Source of the DNA: JAGRGG01 sp965217265
GTDB taxonomy: Bacteria > Pseudomonadota > Alphaproteobacteria > Geminicoccales > Geminicoccaceae
NCBI GenBank assembly: GCA_965217265.1
Contig: CBDCHP010000009.1
Location: 69,070-133,069 of the forward strand
Direction of reading: 5' to 3'
Length of the DNA stretch: 64,000 nucleotides
Shown here: piece after piece, positions 42,862 to 52,300 of the stretch
How positions within the stretch are numbered: the first letter of the stretch is position 1
How the letters are laid out: each line of letters begins with the position of its first letter
Position numbers and translations under genes: made by a program
The notes under the pieces: generated by a model
Seen by the model: only the letters and a program-made list of their open reading frames with translations
What the model was told of the DNA's origin: nothing
The model's database searches: none

Positions 42862-44064
42862 TCAGCCGAGCTGCTTGAGCGGTCGCGGTCGCGGCGACTG
42901 GGATCTCAGGTTTGGGCGGTTTGGCGATCGAGCCGGCCGCGGCAGTCCCAAGCGTTTCGCCGATTTGGCGAGCCAAGCCGTCGGCACGGTCTCGCGCCGC
43001 TCGCCGATCACCCGGCCGAGCGCCTCCAAACCGGGCACATGGTCGCAGACGATCTTCGCCACTGCCAGCAACGGCACGGCGATCAGCATGCCGGGCACCC
43101 CCCAAAGCCAGCCCCACAAGATGAGCGAGAGCACGACCATGACCGTGTTGAGCGAGAGCCGCATGGCAATCAGGGTCGGCGTGACGAAGGTGCCCTCGAT
43201 CACGTTGAGCCCGAACAAGGCTAACGGCGGCAAGAAAGCCTGCCCGATCTGCGGAAAACTGATGGCACCGACCAAGAAGACGATCGCCATCGTCGCCGCC
43301 GGCCCGAGATAGGGGATGAAGTTGAGCAGTCCCATCATCGCGCCGAACAAGACCGGGTTGGGTAATCCCAGCAGCCACAAGACGAGGGTCGATACGAAGC
43401 CCAGACAAATGTTGATGCAGGTGATGGTGAAAAGATAGAGCGACAGTTCGCGCTTGAGCGCGGCGCTGATCGTGAGCGCCCGGCGGGCCGCCGACCGGTT
43501 CGGCAAGAGCCCGGCGAGGTTGCGGCCGATACGGCCGCCGGTGACGAGCAAGAACGTGGTCAATACGACGATGATCGCGATGCTGGCGAGAAACTGGCTC
43601 GTGCCCTCGAAGAGGGTGAGTTTCAGCGCGTTGTCTTCGAGCGTGACGCGCTGCACCTGCGTCTCGCCCTCGCTCGCCATCGCGCCCACCCGTGCCGAGG
43701 CGCGCTCGACCTGCTGCAAGGGTTCGATGACGACGCTCAGCTTGCGCTGCACGGCGGCCACGCTCTCGGGCGCGCGCGCGAGCCAAGCCCCGGCGGGATC
43801 GATCAAGAGCCAGCCGAGACCGCCGAGCGTGCCGAACAGGAGGCCGACCAGGAGGCCGGTCGCGACGGGTCGCGGCAGGCCGAAACGGTGCAACCGCGCG
43901 ACGAGCGGCGAGAGGACGAGGTAGAAGAGAAGGGCTAGCAAGATCGGCACGACGAGGCTCGCCGCGGCCCAGAGCGTGTAGAGAAGCGCCAGCACCAACG
44001 AGGCGCTGACCAGGACGTTGAGCGTCCTGAGGCCGCTCACGCTTTGATCATTGCTGCTGTGCAT
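42862..44064 (-). CDS. AI-2E/PerM family transporter
   Basis: A 400-residue membrane protein with about seven to eight hydrophobic helices. Conserved family blocks are PLVARLHRFGLPRPVATGL, the NPVLFGAMMGLLNFIPYLGP loop and VVLSLILWGWLWGVPGMLIAVP near the end. The family includes TqsA-type and PerM-like exporters of hydrophobic or small signalling molecules; the substrate is unassigned. The start ATG at 44064 gives family length; the longer upstream frame is not family-like. It is divergent from the nepR-phyR unit. Confidence 0.85.
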   Translation of the reverse strand: MHSSNDQSVSGLRTLNVLVSASLVLALLYTLWAAASLVVPILLALLFYLVLSPLVARLHRFGLPRPVATGLLVGLLFGTLGGLGWLLIDPAGAWLARAPESVAAVQRKLSVVIEPLQQVERASARVGAMASEGETQVQRVTLEDNALKLTLFEGTSQFLASIAIIVVLTTFLLVTGGRIGRNLAGLLPNRSAARRALTISAALKRELSLYLFTITCINICLGFVSTLVLWLLGLPNPVLFGAMMGLLNFIPYLGPAATMAIVFLVGAISFPQIGQAFLPPLALFGLNVIEGTFVTPTLIAMRLSLNTVMVVLSLILWGWLWGVPGMLIAVPLLAVAKIVCDHVPGLEALGRVIGERRETVPTAWLAKSAKRLGLPRPARSPNRPNLRSQSPRPRPLKQLG

Positions 44065-44175
44065 GAGAGCATCATCACCGTCTTGCCGATCTGGTGTAAC
44101 GCGCAACACCGAGTGTGGTTTCGTCGCCGGCCGTGAAGCGCAAAACAGGCTTGAACGAAAAAATTGCCCTTCCTT

Positions 44176-44201
44176 GGAACTTTGTTTGCCTATCCGTGGT
44201 T
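44176..44201 (+). promoter_or_regulatory. EcfG-type promoter P1 (short transcript)
   Basis: GGAAC, 17 bp, GGTT. A strong terminator lies about 30-65 bp downstream, so P1 would make only a very short RNA. Confidence 0.7.
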
Positions 44202-44207
44202 CATGAA

Positions 44208-44265
44208 GCGCTTCTCTAACCCGATTCGATTTCGCCCCGCCCAAACGGCGGGGCGTTTCTTTTTC
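44208..44265 (+). ncRNA. Candidate EcfG-dependent small RNA
   Basis: Bounded by EcfG promoter P1 and an intrinsic terminator, with no ORF between. The predicted transcript is about 55-60 nt: a short 5' single-stranded leader followed by the 9-bp GC stem with loop CAAAC and a U-rich tail. The C-rich left arm (CGCCCCGCC) would be buried in the stem. It is placed between the divergent AI-2E gene and nepR. It could instead be a leader attenuator for nepR-phyR. Confidence 0.45.
44233..44265 (+). terminator. Intrinsic terminator
   Basis: CGCCCCGCC pairs with GGCGGGGCG (9 bp, loop CAAAC), followed by TTTCTTTTTC. It is a textbook rho-independent terminator on the plus strand, with no protein gene upstream on that strand. 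Confidence 0.9.
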
Positions 44266-44327
44266 AGGTCGTGCCCTTATGATGCCCGTTCGGCGGCCGC
44301 CTTTGGCAAAACCGAAAAGCAAGCGGG

Positions 44328-44353
44328 GGAACCAGTGTTACACCCCAGCGGTT
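44328..44353 (+). promoter_or_regulatory. EcfG-type promoter P2 of nepR-phyR
   Basis: GGAAC, 17 bp, GGTT, downstream of the terminator and about 225 bp before nepR. It is the likely promoter giving positive feedback on the nepR-phyR unit. Confidence 0.6.
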
Positions 44354-44578
44354 TGCGGTCTGGCTTTTCTTCAAGCTGAACTCGAATCGTCAAAAGCAGC
44401 AGCCTTCGAGAAAACCCGGCTCTACGAGTGCAAAGCAACCATGAAATTCCGCTCAGCAGCCCGCCTACAGCGCGCTGCCCACGGCAGCGACAGGGCTCTG
44501 GGGCCGGAACCGACACGAGGACATCCTGTTCGCTCGGCCGCGGGTTTCGGTGGGGGGCACTTATGGGTTTCGCACACG

Positions 44579-44785
44579 ATGAGCGCTGACCCTAAATCTC
44601 ACCCCCGACCCTCGAAGGACGAGGGCGAAAAGGACGGTCGCGTGCCGGAAGACACGGGTTTTGATCGCTGGCTCAATCGTCAATTGCACAAGATCTATGA
44701 CCCGATCTTGGATGAAACGATCCCCGATGATATCAACGACCTGCTCGAACGCTTCGAGCGCCGCGACGCTGATGAAGAGGGTTGA
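44579..44785 (+). CDS. nepR: NepR anti-sigma factor
   Basis: A 68-residue protein with the NepR core FDRWLNRQLHKIYDPILDET and IPDDINDLLERF (two helices that clamp sigma EcfG). The N-terminus is charged and disordered. It holds EcfG until phosphorylated PhyR, whose N-terminus mimics sigma, binds NepR instead. Its stop is 8 bp before the chosen phyR ATG. Confidence 0.93.
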   Translation: MSADPKSHPRPSKDEGEKDGRVPEDTGFDRWLNRQLHKIYDPILDETIPDDINDLLERFERRDADEEG

Positions 44786-44793
44786 TCGTCACC

Positions 44794-45579
44794 ATGTCGA
44801 GCCATTTGAGCAAGCAGATCGCGCACGAATTGCCCTACTTGCGGCGCTACGCCCGGGCGATGGCGGGCGATCAGTCGCTCGGCGACGAGGCGGTCAAAAC
44901 CGTTTTGCAAGCGCTCTTGGACGGTCGGGCGCCGCTCGATGCCAAGCGGGTCAGGCTCTCGCTCTACCGCGCCTTCTACACCAACTGGCTGGCCGGCTTC
45001 GGCGCTCCCGTCGTCGGCACCCTGGCCAACGATCACATCGTCGCCTCGCGCGTCAGCAGCGTGCAGCAACCGTGCCGACACGCCTTGATCTTGAGTGCGC
45101 TCGAAGGTATGCGCGTGGCGCAGATCGCCGAAATCATGGGCAAGAGCGAGCTTGAAGTCGCCAAGCTGATCGGCCAGGCGCACGATGAGATGCACCGTCA
45201 ACCGCCGACCGCGATCCTCATCATCGAGGATGAGCCGATCATCGCGCTCGACATCGCGACGGCGGTCGAGCGGCAAGGCCACAGCGTCATCGGCATCGCC
45301 ATGACCCACAAAGACGCGATCGAGCTGGCGCGCGCGAAACCCCCCGGGCTCGTCCTCGCCGACATCCAGCTCGCCGACGACAGTTCCGGCATCGAGGCGG
45401 TGCGCGAGATCTTAGAAGCGCACACGACGCCCGTCATCTTCATCACCGCCTTTCCCGAGCGGCTGCTCACCGGCGAGCGGCCCGAGCCGGCCTTCTTGCT
45501 CACCAAGCCCTTCGACCCCGAGACGTTGAACGTCGCCATCGCGCAGGCCCTGGTCGGTCGACAATCCCTCGCGGCTTGA
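44794..45579 (+). CDS. phyR: PhyR general stress response regulator
   Basis: A 261-residue protein. Residues 1-130 are sigma-like (YLRRYARAMAGDQSLGDEAV, region-2-like; MRVAQIAEIMGKSELEVAKLI, region-4-like). The C-terminal receiver has ILIIEDEPIIALD, phospho-acceptor Asp in LVLADIQLADD, and PVIFITAFPERLLTGERPEP with FLLTKPF. Phosphorylation frees the sigma-like half to sequester NepR. Start: ATG at 44794, rather than a TTG at 44782 overlapping nepR. The kinase follows 15 bp later. Confidence 0.95.
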   Translation: MSSHLSKQIAHELPYLRRYARAMAGDQSLGDEAVKTVLQALLDGRAPLDAKRVRLSLYRAFYTNWLAGFGAPVVGTLANDHIVASRVSSVQQPCRHALILSALEGMRVAQIAEIMGKSELEVAKLIGQAHDEMHRQPPTAILIIEDEPIIALDIATAVERQGHSVIGIAMTHKDAIELARAKPPGLVLADIQLADDSSGIEAVREILEAHTTPVIFITAFPERLLTGERPEPAFLLTKPFDPETLNVAIAQALVGRQSLAA

Positions 45580-45594
45580 AGGACGACGGCGCAC

Positions 45595-47205
45595 ATGCCT
45601 GAAGCCGGCCAACGGCGCGCGCTGCGGGGCCTGGCACAACGGTTCAACAGCCTGCAAGCCCGAATGGCTTTGATTCTGGGTATCGTGCTCGTACCCTCCT
45701 TGCTCTACTCGTTCTGGCAGGCGCTCGACGCTTATCAAAGCGAGCAGGCGAACCGAACCAACGCAACGGTCCGCTTCCTCGAAGCCGTTGCCGGCGAGAT
45801 CGACGCCTTCTTCACCGCCGCCAGTACCGACTTAAAGCAAACGATCGACGCCTTCGCCGACGATCAAGGTCCGATCTGCACCGACCTGCTGCGACGATTG
45901 TCCGAGAACCAGACCCCCTATCAGGGCATCCGGCTCATCGACGCCGAGGGTGAGACCCTGTGCGCGGCCGGAATCGGTACCGATCAGCAAGGCTTTCCCA
46001 GCGTCGCCTTCGCGCTGCACGGCGCCATCGAAACGTCGGCGACGCTCGCCGGCAACATTGATCCAACGGCTTTGAGCGGGATGCTGAACAACGTGTCCAA
46101 CCTGCCGCCCGAGGCGGTCGTCGGCCTCGTCGACGCGCAGGGAAACTATCTAGGTGGCCCTTCGACGGCGGCGAGTCTGCCGAACGAGGACGCCGTGCAA
46201 GAACTGATCGGGCGGCCGCGCCAACCGCTCGACGCCCCCGGTCGCGACGCGAGCGAGCGCACCTATTTCGCCGTTCCGGCACCGCAGGCGCATTATTACG
46301 TCATCGGCGGATTACCGATCGCGACGGCGTGGGCTTGGCTGAACCACACCCTGCTCGTCGGCCTCTTGCTGCCGCCCTTGATGCTCAGCCTCGCGGTCGG
46401 GGTGATCTGGATCGCCAGCGACTACCTCGTCAACCGGCACATCCGCCGTCTGGCGCTCGCCACCCGCGCCTACAGCCGGGGCGAGAGCGACGCCTTCTTG
46501 CACGATCTGCGCGGCGCACCGAACGAGTTGCGCGAATTGGCCGCGGCGTTCGCGCGCATGGCGCAACGCGTGTACGACCGCGAGGAGCGGCTGCGCGGCA
46601 CGATCGAGCAGCGCGAAGAAAACCTGCGCGAGATCCACCACCGTATCAAGAACAACCTGCAGATCGTGACCAGCCTTCTCAACCTGCGCGCCCGGCGCTC
46701 GGTCAGTCCCGAAGCGCGCGAATCGCTCGCCGAGGCGCAGGCCCGCATCAAGGCGCTGGCACTCGTACACCGCTCGCTCTACGCCCTCGACGAACAACAG
46801 CAGATCGATTTCGCCGCGTTCTTGCACGAGCTTGCGACGGCGATCGAGGATGGGATCGGTCGCAACCGCGACAACATCCGGCTTCAGGTCACCGCCGCAT
46901 CCCTCTTCGTGAGCGCCGATCAGGCCATACCTTTGGCCCTCATGGTCGTCGAGGCGGTGAGCAACGCCTACAAGCACGCTTTTCCCGACGATCGCGGCCC
47001 GATCGCCGACGGTCGTATCCGCGTCGAACTGCATCAAGCAGACGACCGGCACGGGCGGCTGACCATCGCCGACAACGGGGTGGGCGGCGAGGCAACGGTG
47101 CTGAGCCTGACCTTGATTCGCATGTTCGTCAAACAATTGCAGGGTCAGATCGACGTCGCGCACGAGAACGGTCTGCGTCTCGCCGTCACCTTTCCGCGGG
47201 CTTAA
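45595..47205 (+). CDS. Sensor histidine kinase (HisKA_2 type), probably of PhyR
   Basis: 536 residues. Membrane helices at about 25-45 and 250-273 flank a periplasmic sensor domain (about 46-248). HAMP-like linker, then the phospho-acceptor HREIHHRIKNNLQIVTSLLN region (His about residue 347), typical of HisKA_2/HWE kinases. The ATPase N-box is ALMVVEAVSNAYKHAF and the G-box is TIADNGVGG. Its position directly after phyR suggests it phosphorylates PhyR. Periplasmic input signal unknown. Confidence 0.88.
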   Translation: MPEAGQRRALRGLAQRFNSLQARMALILGIVLVPSLLYSFWQALDAYQSEQANRTNATVRFLEAVAGEIDAFFTAASTDLKQTIDAFADDQGPICTDLLRRLSENQTPYQGIRLIDAEGETLCAAGIGTDQQGFPSVAFALHGAIETSATLAGNIDPTALSGMLNNVSNLPPEAVVGLVDAQGNYLGGPSTAASLPNEDAVQELIGRPRQPLDAPGRDASERTYFAVPAPQAHYYVIGGLPIATAWAWLNHTLLVGLLLPPLMLSLAVGVIWIASDYLVNRHIRRLALATRAYSRGESDAFLHDLRGAPNELRELAAAFARMAQRVYDREERLRGTIEQREENLREIHHRIKNNLQIVTSLLNLRARRSVSPEARESLAEAQARIKALALVHRSLYALDEQQQIDFAAFLHELATAIEDGIGRNRDNIRLQVTAASLFVSADQAIPLALMVVEAVSNAYKHAFPDDRGPIADGRIRVELHQADDRHGRLTIADNGVGGEATVLSLTLIRMFVKQLQGQIDVAHENGLRLAVTFPRA

Positions 47206-47302
47206 AGTTGCTTCATCTCGCGGTGGGTCGGCGACCACGCCTTGCCGACGGTTGGGGTTCCTGTTAACGTCAACTTTCGACAGCGCCGAAGATGGTCGCC
47301 TT

Positions 47303-47327
47303 GGAACCTTCTGTTCGAGTCGAGGTT
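47303..47327 (+). promoter_or_regulatory. EcfG-type promoter of ecfG (autoregulation)
   Basis: GGAAC, 16 bp, GGTTAA. It lies 46 bp upstream of the chosen ecfG start and argues against the longer frame beginning at 47292. Confidence 0.75.
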
Positions 47328-47372
47328 AACCATTTTGGTCGAATCAAGATCAACGACAACATGAGGGCAAAC

Positions 47373-48002
47373 ATGGGCATCTTTCGGGAGGACGTCGCCG
47401 AACTGGTACCCCAGCTTCGCGCGTTCGCACGCAGCCTCACGAGCGGCGATGTTCACCTCGCGGACGACCTTGTCCAGGACACGATCGTCAACGCGCTCCA
47501 GGCCCAATCGCAGTTCACGCCTGGTACGAACCTGAAAGCCTGGATGTTCACGATCCTGCGCAACCGCTTTCGCAGCCTCATCACCCGCAAGCACGTCAAG
47601 TCCGAGATCCAGGACGACGATCTGGAGCGCAAGTGGTGGACGCCGGCGACGCAGGAAACCGGTCTTGAGATCGCGGCGTTCAAGCGCGCGTTCGCCAAGC
47701 TCTCCGACGCGCACCGCGAAGTCCTGGTGCTGGTCGGCGTGCATGGCATGCGCTACGAGCAGATCGCCGCGATCTGCCACTGCGAAGTCGGCACGGTGAA
47801 AAGCCGCGTCAACCGCGCCCGCACGCTCTTGAAAAAGATGCTCCTGGACGGCGACGTGCCGGTGCGCGCCGAGGCCCTGCCCGCAGCGACTTTGGCCAGT
47901 GCCAACACCGTTGCAGCCGACGTTGACCATGTGACGGCAGAAAACCTGTTAGGCGGCCTCGCCGACGCTGCGGCAGCACCTGTCGAGGCGTTGCGCCACT
48001 AA
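47373..48002 (+). CDS. ecfG: General stress sigma factor EcfG
   Basis: A 209-residue ECF sigma factor of the EcfG group. Region 2 is HLADDLVQDTIVNALQAQSQF and NLKAWMFTILRNRFRSL; region 4 is HREVLVLVGVHGMRYEQIAA and CHCEVGTVKSRVNRARTLL. It directs RNA polymerase to GGAAC..GTT promoters during stress. The start at 47373 has GAGGG 6 bases upstream and lies downstream of its own promoter. An extra C-terminal tail of about 45 residues follows region 4. A 14-16-bp hairpin terminator follows the gene. Confidence 0.94.
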   Translation: MGIFREDVAELVPQLRAFARSLTSGDVHLADDLVQDTIVNALQAQSQFTPGTNLKAWMFTILRNRFRSLITRKHVKSEIQDDDLERKWWTPATQETGLEIAAFKRAFAKLSDAHREVLVLVGVHGMRYEQIAAICHCEVGTVKSRVNRARTLLKKMLLDGDVPVRAEALPAATLASANTVAADVDHVTAENLLGGLADAAAAPVEALRH

Positions 48003-48012
48003 CGGGTGACAG

Positions 48013-48050
48013 GTAAAAGACCCCGATCGGCGTTGATCGGGGTCTTTTAC
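48013..48050. terminator. Bidirectional intrinsic terminator after ecfG
   Basis: GTAAAAGACCCCGATC and its exact complement, with a 6-nt loop. An A4 on one side and T4 on the other serve both ecfG (plus) and the convergent hydrolase/OsmC gene (minus). Confidence 0.9.
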
Positions 48051-48078
48051 CATGCAAAGACGTCTTCGACCGCTGCTC

Positions 48079-49298
48079 CTAACCTTTGCTGGTGACGATC
48101 TGCACTTCGCTGTGCAGCGTGCGGTGAACGGGGCATTTGTCGGCGATCTCCAAGAGTTTCGCGCGTTGCTCTTGATCGAGCGGTCCGTTTAGGCGAATCG
48201 TCCGCTCGATCCGATCGATCTTGCCTGCCTTGGTTTCGCAATCGGCACAATCGGCGGCGTGGATCTTGGCGTGCTTGAGCGCGACCGCGATCCCTGCGAG
48301 CGGCCACCGTTTGCGATCGGCGTAGAGGCGGACGGTCATCGCGGTGCAAGCCCCCAAACCGGCCAAGAGCAGGTCGTAGGGGGTGGGGCCGGTGTTCGTG
48401 CCGCCGATGTCGGTCGGCTCGTCGGCGAGCAGCCGGTGATCACCGGCGGCGATGTTCTGCTGGAACTTGCCCTCGCCGGTCTCCTCCACCACGACCTCGC
48501 CCTCCAAGGCCGCGTGCGGCATGGGCGGCTCGGCGTCGAGGTAGCGGCGAACCCAGCCGGCGACCACGTCGGCGACGAAGCGGGCGTCGGCGCGCTTGGT
48601 GAGCAGGTGGTCGGCGCCGTCCAGGCCGACGAAGCTCTTGGGATGCTTGGCCGCCGCGAACAGCCGCGTCGCGTTCTCGATGCCGACCGTCGCATCGGTC
48701 GGGCTGTGCATGACAAGAAGCGCCTTCTTCAGCCCCCTCAGCGTCGTTTCGAGGTCTTGCGCCCTGAGATCGTCGAGGAAGCTCTTGCGCAGCGCGAACG
48801 GACGCCCCTCGATCCGCACGTCGGCTTTCCCGTCGCGCTCGATCACCGCCGCCTGATCACCGAGCAAGTGGGTGACGTGCGCGGGATCGGCGGGGGCACC
48901 GATCGTGACGACCGCCCGCGCCGCCGGCAGCCGGGGTGCGGCGGCGAGGACGGCGGCCCCGCCGAGCGAGTGACCGATCAAGAGCAGCGGGGGGCGTGCG
49001 CCTCGGCCAGATAGGCTGCCGCCGCGAGCAGGTCGTCGACGTTGCCGCTGAAGGTGGTGTCGGCGAAGTCGCCGCCGCTGTGGCCAAGCCCGGTAAAGTC
49101 GAAGCGTAGGACGGCAAAACCCTCGGCCGCGAGCGCGCGGCTGACGCGCACCGCGGCGACGCTGTCCTTGGCGCAGGTGAAGCAGTGCGCGAACAAGGCG
49201 GTCGCCCGCGGTTTGAGACCCATCGGCCGCTCCAAGCGCCCGACGAGGCCCTGCCCCTCCTTGCCCTCGAAACCAACGTCCAACGTCTCGATGCGCAT
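48079..49298 (-). pseudogene. Alpha/beta hydrolase-OsmC fusion, frameshifted
   Basis: The upstream ORF (48978-49298) starts as a hydrolase: MRIETLDVGFEGKEG, ALFAHCFTCAKDS, RFDFTGLGHSGGDF. It stops early at EAHAPRCS. The next frame (48079-48981) continues exactly with LLLIGHSLGGAAVLAAA (nucleophile Ser in GHSLGG), then the hydrolase Asp/His region (HSPTDATV, GADHLL) and a C-terminal OsmC domain (LAGLGACTAMTVRLYADRK; CPVHRTL with its Cys). One more C in the run of six at about 48979-48984 would give an unbroken roughly 406-residue bifunctional hydrolase/OsmC protein, a known family. The break is either a real frameshift or a homopolymer error. Confidence 0.8.
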
Positions 49299-49359
49299 GG
49301 GAAAACCGTCCTCGTCGATCGCCGCCCTTGTCGCACGATACGACGGGTACTGAAAGGGT

Positions 49360-52300
49360 TCACGCGTTCACGTTTTCTCGACCGAAGCCCGTTGACGCGT
49401 CCGCCGGCGGCGCAGACAGGGCGTCACCTTCGGCGTCGAGGCACGTCTGGGCGTAGGCGCACAAGCGTTCGGCCGCGGCGTCGGGCGCGCGCAGCCAGTC
49501 GATCGACCAGACTCGCCACAACTGCCAGCCCAGTCGCTCGAACGTCCGCTCGCGCACAAGCGCGGCGGCAGCGTCGACGCTAGGAGCATCGGTGAGAATG
49601 CCGAACAGACAGCGGCCGGGCAGGTCGGGATGGCCGACGGCGAGTTCCAGACGGCCGATCCCGGCGCCGAGCGGGCCGTAGAGGCTGTAGCCGCGGGCGG
49701 CCAGGGCGCCGCCGACGCAGCGCACGAGATCGCTGACGTGCGGATCGTCCGGATCGAGAGGCTTCGTCGCCGGCCCCGCCGCTGCGGTGAGCAGAGCATG
49801 AAGCGCCGCCCGCGCATCGCTCGGGACGGCTCCAGCTTGGGCAGGGTCTATCGCCCGATCGAGCCTTTGATCGAGCGATGTGAACAGCTCGACCCGTCCG
49901 GCGCGCGCGATCAGCCCGCCGAGGCGATCGAGACCGCGCGGTCGGTCGAGCGACCCCAGATCTTGATCCTCGAACAGCGTCGGGCCGTAGGTCGTCGAGA
50001 CGAGGACGAGGTCGTACCGCCCGCCCAGATCGGCGTCGAGGTCGATGACGCGCACGGCTGTCCGGCCACCGGCGAAATCGAGGCCGGTCGAAACCGCTGG
50101 CTCCTGGGTGATCAGGACCGCGATCGTGCGGCGGATCAGTTCGGCTTGCCGTCGATTGAAGGCCAAAACGCAGATCGAACGGTGCTCGCGCCCGATCGCG
50201 GCGCGCAGGCACGCGACCACCCGCGCCGCGAGCGACCGCGCCTCGATCGGATTGGTCGCGGCGTCTGGATCGTATCGCCCCGGCACCGCGTGCCGTCGCA
50301 CCCCGCCCGGGCGGGGCGAGGGAAAGAAGGTCGAAACCTCGACCCCGAGCGCCGCGCGACTGAGCGTGAACAGATCGCCTCTACCATCGTCGGCCGGCAC
50401 GTCGGCGCCGTCTCTCGCCGCAGGGGCGGTATCCACCATCGTGTCGACGAGGGACGTTGTCGGCGCACCTTCAAGATCGCTCATCGCCTTGGTGGAGGCC
50501 GGATCGGGCGGGCGGGCGGCGAGATCGGCGGCGCTCGCCGCCCGGTCCAACGTCCGCGCCCTCGCGTCGAGGCGGGCGAAGCGCGCGCGGGCGGCGTCGA
50601 GGGTGGTGCCATCAAGACCAGCGGTCGCCGGATCGTCCGTCGCGTGGCGCCGCGCCAGCGTTTGGCACAAAGCGAGGTCGAGCAGGGCGTTGCGGTCGGT
50701 GATGGCTTCGTCTTCGGCAAAGGCCAACAACCGATCGAGGCCGAGCGTGGCCAGCGTCTTGCTCGACGGAGAAACCGGTTCCGCCAGCGCCCGTTCGAGC
50801 GCGGCGATACGCCCGTCCCGTCGGATGGCCGAAGCGTGCAGCGCCTTCGCATCGAGCCAACCGGTAGCGGCAAGTTCGGCCTCGGCGCCGGCCGAAGCGC
50901 GCGTCGCCGCGAGGTAAGCGCTCAAGGCCGGATCGGCCTCGACGAGAGCCGTCCGCAAGGCGGGCGGTGCCGCTTCGAGCGCCGGATCGGCGAAGAGCCG
51001 CCGCAGGGCCGCGACCCGCCCCGGATCGAGCCCGTCGGGATCGACGCCGAACGGTTTTGGACCGTAGCGGATCGTGGCCGTCTCGAAATACGTTGCGAAG
51101 GCAACCCGTAGCTCAGGCAGTGCCGCACTTGTCGTCTCGGGTTTGAGGCCGAGCGCCGCCACGGCCGCGTGCAGCCGCCACAGGCGAAGGCGCGTTGCTT
51201 CGGCCTCGTCGATCGCGGCGGCGGGCTCGACACCGTCCGGCAGGGCCCGTAGAGCGTTTTGGACCGATGCGTCATCGAGCGCGGCACGCAAACCCTCGAT
51301 TACCGCCGCTGGCAACCGCAGCAAAGCCGACGCCGCGTCGTTGTCGAGCATCGACGTCGCGCGCTCGGCAAGGCGGGCGGCGCGGTCGAACGGGCGAAGA
51401 TCTCCCCGGTGTCCCTTGAACGCTTCGCCGAGCAGGACACGATAGCGCCCGTTCGAGGCGAAGTCGGCCCTCGCTTGCAGGTACGACACGAGGCCACGCA
51501 GGTCGGCCTCGACTTCGGCCAAACCCGGCCTCTGCGGCGGCGCACGCCGCAAAAAACCGGCGTGCGCCGCCCGCGCCGCCTTGACCGATGGCTTGAAGGC
51601 GGCAAAGACGCCGCCGGCGGCGAGCGCCTGCCGGTGGCGCTCCACCTCGATGATCGAGGGCAGCGCGTCGAGCTTGAAACGCTGTTCGAGCCCGGTCTCG
51701 GTCGCCGTCAACGCTTCGGCGGCCCCGATTATCCGCTTGAGCAGACGGCGTGCGTTGGCGTCGAGGAAACGGGCATCGAACGCGCTCGGATCAATCTCGG
51801 GCAAGGCGACGAGAAAGCGCAAGACGCCGACGGCGGTGGCGGTCGCAGGCGGTCCTAGCATCGGCCGGATCGTACGGGTCAGCCGTTCCAGCCGATGCAA
51901 GCCTTCGACCAGACGATCGCCTGCGACCGCCCCCGCCGCGAGATCGGCCGCCTCCAGGTTGCTCGGCCACATCTGGGGTGCTTCGGCCAAGACATCCTCG
52001 ATCGCACGCAGCGCCGCCTGCTGCCTCCCCAGTTGATCGGTGCGGAGCAGCCAAGGTGCGAGATTGGCCCTGAGCGGTGCCAAACCCGCCGCCACGGCCC
52101 CCATGCCGGTGAGCAGTTCGGCGGGCCCGTCCGCTTGCAGGACGACCCGCACGAGGTCGGGCGGCAACTCGGCCGCGGCGGCGATCAGGCCCGCCACACC
52201 CTTCGGCAGCGGGTCGCCGAAACTCTCTGCCAGAGCGGCTTCCGCCGCCGCCTGCGCGCGCAGGGCTTCGTGCCAAGCGGCGAGGTGGCGGCGCAGCGCC

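Noticed and set aside
47292..47372. Longer ecfG start at 47292
   Set aside because: It would start upstream of the gene's own EcfG promoter; 47373 has the ribosome-binding site.
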